NCBI RefSeq assembly: GCF_900109615.1
Contig: NZ_FOIX01000004.1
Location: 496,001 to 560,000, forward strand
Length of the DNA: 64,000 nt
Origin: Kaistella antarctica
GTDB taxonomy: Bacteria; Bacteroidota; Bacteroidia; Flavobacteriales; Weeksellaceae
Direction of reading: 5' to 3'
Positions 1-11,100 of this stretch are shown piece by piece; position 1 is the stretch's first letter, and every line of letters begins with the position of its first letter. The notes beneath the pieces were generated by a model, which was not told where the DNA came from, did no database searches, and saw only the letters and a program-made list of their open reading frames with translations. Both the position numbers and the translations under genes were made by a program.

Positions 1-2109
1 CGGAAGTTTTTCCATAGCTTTTTGATACCACAAACCATCTTGTCTTTTGAAGAAATAATCAACATACAATTCTGACAATTTTCTTTTCTCATCCTCATTC
101 AAATACCTGTAAGAATCTGTCTTTTCAATATTAAATCTTGGGTGATAAACTGAATCCTCCCCAGCTACTTCCTCTTCCAGGAAAAGAACATTTGCCGCCA
201 ATGATATCAACTTATCTTCTGCCCAACCTTGCGGATTGGCTTTAAAATAATCGGCTAATTTTCTTTGAGTATCAAACTCTTCTTTAAAAGAATACGTCCC
301 ATCAAAATGATTATTCATAAATTGATTATGAATTGTATCTCTTTCTTCCCCGAAATAATCCCACAGGATTTGATCATTAATAAAAGGTTTGCAATATCGA
401 TCGTTATCAAAATAAATTCCTCTCGCTTCAAACTCTTCTAATCTTACTGGAATCGCTGGATAAAAATAACCAAGAATTCCCTGCGTCGAACTCATCGGCA
501 TTCTCCAAATTCTAAAGAAACCAAGAATGTGATCAATCCGCATGGCATCGAAATATTGCTCCAACGCTTTGAAACGGTTTTTCCACCAACGGTAACCATC
601 TTCTTTCATGGCTTCCCAGTTATAAGTCGGGAATTCCCAATTCTGACCTAAATCGGTGAACTGATCTGGTGGTGCTCCTGCTTGAAAATCCATTCCAAAT
701 AATTCAGGTTCTGTCCAGGCTTCTACCGAATACCTATAAATTCCAATTGGCAAATCTCCTTTCACCGAAATTCCTAAATCGTGCGTATAATCAATCGCGT
801 CTTTTAATTGTAAATGAAGTTGATATTGAACCCAAGCATGAAGCATGGACATTTCATAATCTTTACTTTTCGCCGTAAAGAACGGAGCAATCTTTCCGGC
901 AATATATTTTTTATGCGTTTTCCAATCATTAAAGTTGGGCGTTTTGTACTTATCTCTCAACACACAAAACGCTGAATAGGGAAGCAACCATTCTTCATTT
1001 TCTTTAATAAATTTTTTAAAGTTTCGATTCTTTAAAATTTGATCTTTATTGGTTTCAAAAATTGCTTTAATGTATTTCCATTTTCCGGCAATCATTTTTT
1101 CGTAATCAATCAAACTTAAATCATTCAACTCGGCTTTTTCAGTATTGAATTCTTCAAGAAAATCTTTTGATAACGAATATTCCAGTTTTTCAATCGATAA
1201 ATATTGCGGGTGAAGTGCATAAACCGAAATCGCAGCGTAAGGATAGGAATCCGTCCAGGTATAATTGGCCGTTGTATCGTTAATAGGAAGAATCTGCAAA
1301 ACCGAAAGGTTTGTTTTCGCTGCCCAATCAGCTAGATTTTTCAAGTCAGGAAATTCACCAACACCAAAACCATTTTCTGTTCTTAACGCAAAAACAGGAA
1401 CAGCAACTCCGGCGGCGTGATACATTTCGAAAGATTTGAATTTGAAAAAGTGATCCGCTTTTATTTGAAGTACATTTTTCTCAGCATTTGGAAGCGCCCA
1501 GCGATTATCACCATACTCAACATCGAAAACTTCTCCAGAATCAATCTTCATCAATCCATATTTGTACTGAATCATCTGATTGTTTGGAAGTTCAACGGCA
1601 GCCTCCCAAATTCCAAAATCAGTTTGAGACATGGGAACGGTATTTAAATATTGCCAGTTCCCCAAAGCCCCACAATTTCCTAAAACAACCATCTTCCAGT
1701 TCGGATTATAGATAGGAGCTTCTAATCTGAAAAGATGCGTGTGTTTTTTCAAGACGGAAACTTTCTCCGGTTTGAAACCGCGAAGTTTGTTTTTTAAAAT
1801 TTTATTATTGAGATAATTTTCCGGGAAATTTTTGGCATTCCAGAAATCGTGGATGACAAATTCATCGTAGTTGTGTGGGAAATTTAGTTGATGCAAAGAA
1901 AACTCTTCATCAAGAATAAACCCTTGCTCATTCACCAGCTGATATTTGTAAGAAATTGATTTCGAGAAATAATCAACTTCTGCAATCCAGTTTCCGTTAT
2001 CGGTATATTTTAAGGCATGAACTTTTTCAACAGTTCCGTCTTCAAAAACGCAAACTTGCACATTCTCACCGACTTTCGTCCGGAAATTAATATTAAGATA
2101 TAGTTTCAT
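1..2109 (-). CDS. malQ: 4-alpha-glucanotransferase with starch-binding domains (MalQ/DPE2 type), C-terminus cut by window edge
   Basis: Transfers alpha-1,4-glucan segments between malto-oligosaccharides (GH77), a step in glycogen or maltodextrin use in the cytoplasm. The frame is open from the ATG at 2109 to the window edge: 703 codons without a stop, where family members are about 880-900 residues. Residues 1 to about 110 and about 130-230 look like two CBM20 starch-binding modules (the second contains NPNWKMVVLGNCGALGNW). The GH77 barrel follows, with the FDAMRIDHILG segment near residue 524 that carries the expected catalytic Asp. CBM20 modules ahead of GH77 are the DPE2-like arrangement known from Bacteroidota and plants. 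The last visible residues, QDGLWYQKAMEKLP, lie inside the catalytic domain, so this is a window truncation and not a broken gene. Confidence 0.92.
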   Translation of the reverse strand, partial: MKLYLNINFRTKVGENVQVCVFEDGTVEKVHALKYTDNGNWIAEVDYFSKSISYKYQLVNEQGFILDEEFSLHQLNFPHNYDEFVIHDFWNAKNFPENYLNNKILKNKLRGFKPEKVSVLKKHTHLFRLEAPIYNPNWKMVVLGNCGALGNWQYLNTVPMSQTDFGIWEAAVELPNNQMIQYKYGLMKIDSGEVFDVEYGDNRWALPNAEKNVLQIKADHFFKFKSFEMYHAAGVAVPVFALRTENGFGVGEFPDLKNLADWAAKTNLSVLQILPINDTTANYTWTDSYPYAAISVYALHPQYLSIEKLEYSLSKDFLEEFNTEKAELNDLSLIDYEKMIAGKWKYIKAIFETNKDQILKNRNFKKFIKENEEWLLPYSAFCVLRDKYKTPNFNDWKTHKKYIAGKIAPFFTAKSKDYEMSMLHAWVQYQLHLQLKDAIDYTHDLGISVKGDLPIGIYRYSVEAWTEPELFGMDFQAGAPPDQFTDLGQNWEFPTYNWEAMKEDGYRWWKNRFKALEQYFDAMRIDHILGFFRIWRMPMSSTQGILGYFYPAIPVRLEEFEARGIYFDNDRYCKPFINDQILWDYFGEERDTIHNQFMNNHFDGTYSFKEEFDTQRKLADYFKANPQGWAEDKLISLAANVLFLEEEVAGEDSVYHPRFNIEKTDSYRYLNEDEKRKLSELYVDYFFKRQDGLWYQKAMEKLP

Positions 2110-2288
2110 AATAGTTATTCTTTAATGATTGCAATTTAAGGAATTTTCGCTGGATTCAGGTAAGGAACTGGATAGTTTATCTTTTGCCATAATGAGCTTA
2201 TAGCTATCAGATCAATCACTTACGTCACCAACCCACAAACATGCGATAAATCATTAGATATAAGGGAAATGTGTTTCTACAAAGTAAA

Positions 2289-2312
2289 AACCTTCCGAAT
2301 AATCGAAAGGTT
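2289..2312 (-). terminator. Intrinsic terminator of cysS
   Basis: A 10-position stem with one mismatch (AACCTT..CGA against TCG..AAGGTT) closes a 4-nt loop, and on the minus strand a run of Ts follows. It lies 33 bases beyond the cysS stop and separates cysS from malQ. Nothing else is evident in the 2110-2344 gap. Confidence 0.75.
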
Positions 2313-2344
2313 AACTGTTTAAATTATGTTAGTAATAAAATTCA

Positions 2345-3811
2345 CTACGAAATTGAGTAACTCGTTCCTTCTCTGCCATCTTTCAGCTCAATTCCTTCGG
2401 CGAGCAGACGATCGCGAATTTGGTCAGAAAGTTCAAAGTTTTTGGATTGGCGGGCTTGGTTTCTTAAGTCGATTAAGACCTGTAAAGTCTGGTCTAATTT
2501 CTCATTATTATTTTCTTCAATGTCTTGTAAACCCAGAACATCAAAAACGAAGTCATTAAGCAAGACTTTTAAATCCTTTAAATCATTTTCAGTAATGGTT
2601 TCTTTATTATCCTTTAATTTAAAGATAAAATTCACTGCCTCAAAAAGATGAGCGATTAGAATGGGAGAATTGAAATCATCAGTTAAAGCAGAATAGCACT
2701 TTTCTTTCCACGTCCCAACATCAAAACTTGAAACATCAGAATTTGGAAAATCATTATTAAATAATATTTTCATGGCTTCCATCAAACGCTGGAATCCTTT
2801 TTCACTAGCAACCATGGCGTCATTAGATATATCTAAAACGCTTCTGTAATGCGCCTGCATAAAATTGAAACGCACAATCGTGGGATGAAAAGCTTTTTCA
2901 AAAAAGTCATTACTTCCAGAAACGAGTTCCATCGGTAGAATATAATTTCCAGTGGATTTACTCATTCGCTGCCCGTTCATGGTGAGCATATTGGCGTGCA
3001 TCCAGTAATTGACGGGAGCGACACCGTTACATGCTTTTCCCTGGGCAACTTCACATTCGTGATGCGGAAATTTCAAATCCATGCCACCACCGTGAATATC
3101 GAATCGTTCGCCTAAATATTTGGTAGACATGGCGGTACATTCTAAATGCCACCCTGGAAAACCTTCGCCCCACGGAGAATTCCAACGCATAATATGGGCC
3201 GGAGAAGCAGATTTCCAAAGCGCGAAATCAGGCGCATTTTTCTTTTCACTTTGACCATCTAAATCTCTGGTATTGGCAAAAAGTTCGTCAATATTCCGGC
3301 GGGAAAGTTCACCATAATTTAAACCACGGCTATTATATTCTAAAACATCAAAATAAACCGATCCATTACTTTCATATGCAAAACCTTTGTCAATTAATTT
3401 TTGAGTTAATTCAATCTGTTCTAAGATATGACCGGTGGCGGTTGGTTCAATGGTTGGAGGAAGCAAATTAAATACTTCTAAAACTTTATGAAAATCGACG
3501 GTATATTTCTGAACGATTTCCATCGGCTCCAATTTCTCCAAACGGGATTGTTTAACGAAACGATCATTGTTTACATCACCATCATCAGTTAAATGTCCGG
3601 CGTCAGTAATATTCCGAACGTAGCGAACTTTGTAACCCAAGTGAACTAAAGAGCGGTAAATAAAATCAAAAGACATGAAGGTTCGAACATTACCCAAATG
3701 CACATTGCTGTAAACGGTTGGTCCACAAACGTACATTCCAATGCTGTTGTCATGAATTGGGGTGAATATTTCTTTTTCGCCCGAGAGCGAATTGTATATC
3801 TTAAGTTTCAT
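2345..3811 (-). CDS. cysS: Cysteinyl-tRNA synthetase
   Basis: Charges tRNA-Cys with cysteine in an ATP-dependent reaction in the cytoplasm. The 488-residue length is normal for this class I synthetase. The HIGH-like signature is HLGN (residues 38-41) after CGPTVYSNV, and the KMSKS-like loop is RMSKS (282-286). Expected zinc ligands are present: C29, C225 in WHLECTAM, and the HHECE segment (250-254). It starts at an ATG and is followed by its own terminator. Just upstream are short TTGATGA-like heptads (3816-3843) that resemble the dispersed repeats found elsewhere in the window. The assignment is secure from motifs and length. Confidence 0.97.
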   Translation of the reverse strand: MKLKIYNSLSGEKEIFTPIHDNSIGMYVCGPTVYSNVHLGNVRTFMSFDFIYRSLVHLGYKVRYVRNITDAGHLTDDGDVNNDRFVKQSRLEKLEPMEIVQKYTVDFHKVLEVFNLLPPTIEPTATGHILEQIELTQKLIDKGFAYESNGSVYFDVLEYNSRGLNYGELSRRNIDELFANTRDLDGQSEKKNAPDFALWKSASPAHIMRWNSPWGEGFPGWHLECTAMSTKYLGERFDIHGGGMDLKFPHHECEVAQGKACNGVAPVNYWMHANMLTMNGQRMSKSTGNYILPMELVSGSNDFFEKAFHPTIVRFNFMQAHYRSVLDISNDAMVASEKGFQRLMEAMKILFNNDFPNSDVSSFDVGTWKEKCYSALTDDFNSPILIAHLFEAVNFIFKLKDNKETITENDLKDLKVLLNDFVFDVLGLQDIEENNNEKLDQTLQVLIDLRNQARQSKNFELSDQIRDRLLAEGIELKDGREGTSYSIS

Positions 3812-3815
3812 TTAA

Positions 3816-3843
3816 TTGATGATTAATAGATGATTAATAATTG
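3816..3843. repeat. Possible solo heptad-repeat arm upstream of cysS
   Basis: Four consecutive 7-mers (TTGATGA, TTAATAG, ATGATTA, ATAATTG) lie directly before the cysS start. The period and base composition match the arms of the palindrome at 22153-22228. It is AT-rich, so chance low complexity is possible. Confidence 0.3.
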
Positions 3844-3864
3844 TAAACAATTGCAGTTCTCATA

Positions 3865-4269
3865 TTAAATTTTATGATTTTTTTTTTTGAAATAAATATC
3901 ATAACTGAAAAAGAGAATAATTCCACTTAAAAGTAAGTTTTCAACAATTGTTTTATTTTGCCAGAAATAAATTAGAAATGAGATTAATAAAATAGGAAAA
4001 ATAAATTTAAATTTTTCCAAATAAGTCCGAATGGAATAAAAGAAAGACCTTATTTTAATCGGTATTAATTGACTAATTTCATTTAATAAGAATATAAATG
4101 TTCCTGCTAAGAAAAATATAATTATTATTAAAATTAATAAAGAGCCTAAAAATTTAGATACCTTAACTAATTCTGTGAAATTTAGAACTACAATTATAGT
4201 AATAATCAGAAACAAAAGTACTTTCAAATATTTATTATAAAATAGTATCATAAAATCTTTCCGATTCAT
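3865..4269 (-). CDS. Small integral membrane protein of unknown function
   Basis: A 134-residue protein that I do not recognise. It is very hydrophobic and rich in Ile, Leu, Phe and Lys. About four membrane segments are visible, near residues 13-34, 38-64, 88-105 and 112-127, with a Lys-rich C-terminus. No signal peptide cleavage site, catalytic motif or metal motif is seen. It starts 12 bases after the folE stop on the same strand, so it is probably co-transcribed with folE. Its base composition is more AT-rich than the neighbouring enzymes, as expected for a membrane protein or an accessory gene. Confidence 0.6.
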   Translation of the reverse strand: MNRKDFMILFYNKYLKVLLFLIITIIVVLNFTELVKVSKFLGSLLILIIIIFFLAGTFIFLLNEISQLIPIKIRSFFYSIRTYLEKFKFIFPILLISFLIYFWQNKTIVENLLLSGIILFFSYDIYFKKKNHKI

Positions 4270-4280
4270 AAGACTTTATT

Positions 4281-4946
4281 TTATTCCAAACTAGAGCGAC
4301 TTCCTACATAATGTAAGAATTCTTGTCGCGTAATTGGATTGGTTCTGAAAAGGCCGCTAAGTTCGGCTGTCGTGGTGGAACTCGCAGTGTCTTTTATCCC
4401 GCGACAATTGACGCAAAGATGTTTTGCTTCGATGATGCAGGCAACATCATTCGTCCCGAGTGCGCCTTTTAAAGCTTCTACAATTTGCATCGTTAAACGC
4501 TCTTGAACTTGTGGGCGTTTTGCGTAATAATCAACTACTCTGTTGATTTTCGAAAGTCCAATTACTTCACCGTTTGAAATGTAGGCGACATGCGCTCTAC
4601 CAATAATTGGCAGAAAGTGATGTTCGCAAAATGAGTAAACAGTAATGTCTTTTTCCACCAACATCTGGCGGTATTTATATTTGTTTGAAAAGGTTGAAAT
4701 TCGTGGTGTATTTTCTGGGAGTAATCCGCCGAAAATTTCATTTACGTACATTTTAGCCACACGCTTTGGTGAATCTTTAAGCGAATCATCAGTCATATCC
4801 ATCCCCAAAGTTTCCATGATTTCGTGAAAATGTTTCTGGATAATTTCTATTTTTTCTGCGGGAGATTTTTCAAAAGCATCGGGTCGCAAAGGAGTATGTT
4901 CCTTCCCAGTGAATACATCGTCATCGTTATCTAAATTTTCATTCAT
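4281..4946 (-). CDS. folE: GTP cyclohydrolase I
   Basis: Converts GTP to 7,8-dihydroneopterin triphosphate, the first step of tetrahydrofolate synthesis and the branch point to queuosine-type pathways. The 221-residue length fits. The zinc site is visible: C107 and H110 in SFCEHHFLP, and C178 in HLCVNCRG. The substrate-binding segment LSKINRVVDYYAKRPQVQER is intact at 131-150. The N-terminal 30 residues are acidic and variable, as in other bacterial FolE proteins. A small membrane protein follows at 12 bp. The folate product feeds MetF and MetH encoded later in the window. Confidence 0.97.
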   Translation of the reverse strand: MNENLDNDDDVFTGKEHTPLRPDAFEKSPAEKIEIIQKHFHEIMETLGMDMTDDSLKDSPKRVAKMYVNEIFGGLLPENTPRISTFSNKYKYRQMLVEKDITVYSFCEHHFLPIIGRAHVAYISNGEVIGLSKINRVVDYYAKRPQVQERLTMQIVEALKGALGTNDVACIIEAKHLCVNCRGIKDTASSTTTAELSGLFRTNPITRQEFLHYVGSRSSLE

Positions 4947-4963
4947 AGGTTTAATATATAAAA

Positions 4964-4971
4964 CAAAATTA
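4964..4971 (-). promoter_or_regulatory. Candidate -7 promoter element for folE
   Basis: TAATTTTG matches the Bacteroidota -7 consensus TAnnTTTG about 18 bases ahead of the folE ATG. No clear TTG -33 element was found at the usual spacing. Confidence 0.45.
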
Positions 4972-5151
4972 AGGATTTAATTTTTGTTTTCGTGAGGTTG
5001 TAAAAATCTTAAATTGGAAATTGTTAAATATCCAATATTGGATAATTCTATTTTAAAGCAAAGTCACAAAACAAAATAGCTTAATAAAAATACGGTTGTG
5101 ACAACACTCCACTAGCAAAGAATACTTTAATGTAAAAACACTGTAAACATA

Positions 5152-5177
5152 AAACTCAGAATCGAAATTCTGAGTTT
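5152..5177 (-). terminator. Intrinsic terminator of sprA
   Basis: A perfect 11-bp stem (AAACTCAGAAT) closes a TTCG tetraloop on the minus strand and is followed by TTTT. It lies 18 bases beyond the sprA stop and ends the maeB-ruvA-sprA block. Confidence 0.85.
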
Positions 5178-5195
5178 AACTTATTTAAAAACTGC

Positions 5196-8100
5196 TTAGA
5201 AACCGCCCGTTCCGCCGAAAGTAAACGTGGCTGTTAAACCTGCGCGAACTGTTGAAAGTGGGAAGGCAGTTGAGATTTTATATTTCGTCATCAACTGATC
5301 ATAGAAGAATCTTACGTTGAAGTTCTGCGACATATTATAATCTGCAGATAGTTTGAAACTCATCATTCTTTGCCCACCAGTTACCTGCGAATCGTCTTGT
5401 AAAATATTGGTGATTCTGGTTTGGCTGTCTCTTAAGGAGAAATCACCACGAATATTTAAATCACTTTTAATGGTTCTTTCTTTTCCTTTGAAGTTCAGTT
5501 TCATCTTCAAATCTTTCAAGATATAGCCGAATCCTACAATATATTCTTTACCACTATCTTCTGTTAACGTATGGTTAACCAAACCTAGCATGAACAGTCT
5601 ATCGATGTTATACTGAGCCCGGAACTGCATATTATTACGCATAGTAACATCAGCGCCAATAAGTGGCGCGAAAGCTTCTACGTAACCGACTTGAGAAAAA
5701 GTATAAGGATTATACAAATCGCCAAAAGCGTCAACTTTCGGTGCAGTAGCATTATTCTCTTTATTATAAAAATCAACACTCGACTGAATTCCCGATGCGG
5801 TATAGGTTGACGTATAACCGTGAAGAATATCAAATTTAGAGAATTGACTATTCACCAAAGGAATATTTTTCAAACCTGAATAGATCACGCGCCAATTTGG
5901 TAACGGGAAGCCAGATTTTTTCGCATCGGTGATGGCTCCATTAGGAGATTTTCCTTCCACTGCTGCCTGAAAAGCCGGAATCAAAACGTAAGCATTTGCT
6001 AAGGAATAGCCCTCAACGTAGCCATCGGCGTTGACGACTCCTGGCATTTGCTGCGAAATTGTTTTTGCATTTGCAATAATGTTATCATAAATCGTTCTGC
6101 CATCTACAAAAGTAGTCCCAAATGTCCAGGCTGTCCTGGAATAGGTGACCATGTCGGTTCCAAAGGAGAACTGGAATCCATTGGCAGCATTAGAATCGGC
6201 ATCAACATTATAACCACCCTGCGTAAAATTGCTGGTGTAATTTTTCATGAAGTTAATATCAATCCTAAATTCATTCACCGGCATGATCTGAACATTCGCC
6301 AAGAAGTTTTGATTCTTCATCTGGATGTACGGATCGTTCATGTAATTCGAGTTAGAAATCCAACCATTTTCAATGACCGTTCTTCTGATATCTGCTTGGG
6401 AACCTAAGAGGAAACCATAAGTCGGTCCACCCAAAGTTTGCCCGTAACCAAACCAGTTTGGTGCAGAAAGTAAGCCTGGTAAAACGGTTCCATTATTTTC
6501 ATTATACGTGATATCCAATTGTTTAATTGAGGTTAATGCATACGCGACGCTTTGCATTGGATTCAATTTATTTTTGAATTTATAACTCTTGAAACCTTTC
6601 TTCTTACTTTTATTATTAGTCGTTTTTTGCCAAGCCAAATTGTAAACATTGTTGAGGGAATCAACTTCTTGTTTACGCTTTTGCATGGTGGTATTAATTT
6701 TCTGGAAATATTTAAACTTACCAAAGAATTTCGGAACATCAACGGTTGAAGTCGCGATGATATTATTGGTGTTTTGACCGATGCTTCCTAAACTTTCTGG
6801 AGTATTGGTTTCTGGGTTTACAAAACTGGTCAATACGGTACTTCGAGCATTCCAGTTATAATTAAAGCCGTAACCTACCTCAGCATTAATAAAATCTAAA
6901 TAAGGCAAATATTCAAATGGGAATCGGTAATTCAACTGAACACGATGATTGTATAAAACTGGTCGACCAGCTCGGAAAGGATCCGCGAAAATCGATTTGT
7001 TGTTCATATCATACACACTCAAATTATCATTTAAAGTTCGCATGGAAGAATTAATTTCCAACTTCAAAGATTTGGTGAAATTGAATCCTAATCCATATTG
7101 CCAACCGAAGTAGAAGTTCCTGTTTCTAATGACATCAAACTCCTGACCTGCATTTCCACCAAGAATAGCGTCGATATTTCTAAACTCTAATTCATTATAA
7201 TTACGATCGATTTCTGTTCTAAATGATAATCTGGTCGGAACTGGATTAAAGTTGACTTCTTTCAACCATCTTAAATATTTATAAGATTTCGCCGTGTCGC
7301 TCACCATTTTATTGAATGGACGAATAACATACGGTTTGAAAGAATAGTTATAATCAACATACCCTTTCAGATATTGTCTGTAATCTTTTTTGGTGTAAAC
7401 ATCTCGGTAATAATCGTCGTTATAAATCGCAGTGACCGACAAGTTTTCTACATCGTAGAATTTGGCTTTTCGGTTCGGATTCATTCGATCTTTTCGCATA
7501 TTCACCACACCTAAACTTCGTTGCTGCGTGTAAGTTCTGGCGACCTTTTTCAGTTCTTCCCGGTTCGGAGCTTCCTCAAAAGTAACATCATTATCCAGTG
7601 GATTGTATTTCGGATCTTCAATGGTTTGGGTATACGAATAGTTGACAGGAATTTTTAAACCAACTTTTTCCGGTAAGAATTTATCAACATTCACGGTAGT
7701 GTTAATGCTATACGCAGACTGAGTTGCCTGTGATCTTTCGGAAGGTTTCTCCGTAATTCCACCAAAACCAATTGTTGAATAAGAGGCGTTGGCATTCACC
7801 AAAGCAAAATCTCCCAGGTTAAAGTTGACGCTGGCATTTCCGGCGTAACCACCTTTATTTTCGATTTCAGATAGGCGAATCTCATTCACCCATAAAACGA
7901 TTTCTTTGCTAATGAGTGAGTTTTTATTTCGAACTCCCAACATAATCGTGGTGACGTTTCCTAAACTTGGGCGACCTTTAATAAAAATCTTTTTACTAGG
8001 ATCAAGCGTACCGTACTCCACATCTTCACGGCGAAGTTCTATACCTGTTGGGAAATCTTTATCTCTTCTAATTTTCGCATCCACAAAATTCTGAATCGCC

Positions 8101-11100
8101 AAATTGACCGTGTTTTCGGATGGCCAAATTTCTAGCGGTGATCTTGCGTTTTTTGACGTATATTTTAATGACGCTTCGTATTCATAGTAGTTATCGGTTG
8201 CATCGCTTCCGAAACGGATAAAGAATTTCGCATCATCATCATACTTTGTAGATGCAACATCTTTCAGATCTTCAGCGTGAACGAATAATTCTAAGTTCTT
8301 GTAACGACGCATATCTAAAGCCACATTTTTGAAAACTCCACGAGAAGAATTTTTCTCTAACGGCGCTGCTTTCATATACAATGACGCTTCATTTTGTCTT
8401 TGCGCTCCAGCATTTCCACTCAAAACCTGACGATCAATTCCTGGAGGAAGAACGTATGGAGGTTGGTTCAAACCGTTCTCTTCTAAGTTTACGCTTCCCA
8501 CATCTAAATTTTGATCGGTTACGAAATTCGTTCCTTCATCGGTATCTGCAATATTGGTTGCAATGTTCTTAGTATATTTTCTCCAGTCGCTGCGAACTAA
8601 ATCTAAAGTCCCAAAACGAATCGTTGCTGCTTGATCAAATCCTGTTAGCAACATTCTAGCATACCGAACATTATTTAAAATAGAAGCATCTGCTAACCCA
8701 CCTAGAATTGAAGGATCGTACTGCGCCACAGGAACCCGGAATAAATACCATTTATTCGTGCCCGTTTGTCCATTTTGGAATTTCGCTTCCACTTCTTTTA
8801 CATCGACAATATTATTTTGCCCCAGGACCATTTTACTTGGAGTAAGGTCAATGGTATATTGATTATAATCTTCATTTTGATCCAGATTATAATCGCGGTT
8901 GATATCTTCCGCATCAGGAGTTTGTGTGGCAACTTCCAGCGTATTACTTTGGGAATTCCCTTCTGGGCCGCGGAAATACTTATATCTTTCTGTTAAAGAC
9001 GATGCCTGATTTCCTTGGAATTTATCTGATAAATAAAATACGAAATCATCAGAAGCAGGGTCGGAAACATTGGTCACTGGATTCACAAAATCAGTTCCAA
9101 ATCTCGCCGATTCTCCTTGAGCATCTAATCCATCGTAGCCTAAATCCTGCGCTGTTCTATCTTCATTTTCCGAGGAGAAAGCGTAAAGGACAGGAAACTG
9201 ACTTGGCTGAACGCCCCAATTAGTGGTCGTAGTATTTGCAGGAGCGCTCGCCGTCGGCATTCCGTTTTCGTACATTAACTTACCATCTTTAAGAACATCT
9301 TCGGAGACATTCCCTAAATGCAAAAGTAATTTTGGATTTGCTCCTAGCGGATTCCCATCGGCATAAGGATCCATCATCCAGAATTCTACGTACTCAATAT
9401 TTGAATTGACAAAGTTAGAAACCGAGATCGGTCTCATTAAACCAGCCCATCTTTCTTGGGTAGTTTCAAAGTTTTTATTAACGTTATAAGGACCTCTTTC
9501 ATTCGGGAAATAAGTAAGGTCAAAAGTGTTCGTGTATAATTGTTCGCCCGCCACAAAATCTCTACTGTTGTAGAGTTCAGAAGTTTGAACTCGTCGTGAA
9601 GCGTGTTTGGAAACCGCCGCAGCATTAATTCCATTTGGTGCTTTTCCACCAATTCCGTAAAATCTTGGGTCGATATTGTACCAGGACAATAATCCTCTTC
9701 CGTTTCCAGAAGCAAGATTATCGGTCAGCGTTCCATTTAAGAAAAAGGATTCAGGATTTCTTTCTGGTTTTGAAGCTAAACTCCACATGGCAGGTTCTTT
9801 CAAGGAAATCTTGGAAGTGGTCTGTTCAAAATCGTCAATGTAAGATTGGTCGCCGATTCCTTTATTTTGTCCTGGAATTAAATAAGCGCCTTCAGCCATA
9901 AAGCTCAAATTAGATGGAGCTTCGGTATTTACAAATGGAATTTTATCGGTTAATCTCGTTAAGAAAGGCAATTCATTATTGTATAAAATATTGAAACCAG
10001 CCATAGTATTATTCACGGCTTCCTGCCCAAAGTTTACTTTTTGTGTTAAAGGTGTTTCGGCGTAATTAACAACGGTTGCACCAACGGTAAGGTGTTCATT
10101 GAATTTTCTTTCTAAGTTCAACCCTAAAAATCTTTTTCGCTGCGTATTAAAAGTCAATTGATTTTCGAGGGAAATATTAATGGCTTGTCCTGACTGTTTC
10201 ACGGTTTCATTAATGATATTCACCGAGCCCAACATGTAATCTACCGTATAATCAACGCCTTCCGTTAATTGAACGCCATTGGCAGAAACCTTCACCGATC
10301 CTTGCGGAACGTTAATGGCACCAAGCGAAATCCCAGTTCCCTGAGTTCCTTTATAGCGGCCTTCCATGGTGTAGCGCAAAGCCAGATTACTTTGAGACGC
10401 GACCTGTTTCTGTTGATCGTATAATTCATTAAACACGAATTTCGGATCACTCGTTCCTAAAGCATTTTGTAAAAAAGCGCCGAACGGTTTGGCCTTGGTA
10501 AAAATTACTTTTCCATTTTCAGGATCAACGGTAATTCCGGGAACAAAGTCAAAAATTCCGTCGCCAGTTTCTCCGTTTCCTTGCTGTAAATCGTTATTCA
10601 TATTCAACCGATCCCAGTTGAATAATTTTAAAAGATTGGGATTAGTCTGTGTTGCTGGATTGTTAACGGTAGTTGGTAAGTAGTTTACTTTTCCACCGTT
10701 TTGAGGATCACGGTAATAGACATTTAATAAAAATCCGTCTGGATTAATCTGGTTGGTATTTAAGGGATAAATATTCTTCATCATCAAATCCCACATTGGA
10801 GAAGTTGTTCGTACCGTACTGTTTGGTTTCAAAACTTTGGTAATTAAGACGGGACTTTCTTCTGAAAACTCACCGACTTTATAAACCTTGTTATCACCAT
10901 TCAACGTAAAACTATAAGCAACCGATAGAAGTTGGTTGTCATTTAATCTTTGATTAAGAGACATGTAACCCAATTGCGGATTGAATGTAAATTCGTTTTG
11001 ATTTAACTTACGCGCTTTTCGGTTGAAAATATATTGTTCGCCATCGGTATAGGCTTCAGGTGAACCATTGGCATTTGGGAATAATTGCCCTTTAATGACA

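Noticed and set aside
1..2109. malQ as a truncated pseudogene
   Set aside because: The frame is open to the edge and still inside the GH77 domain; the truncation is caused by the window.
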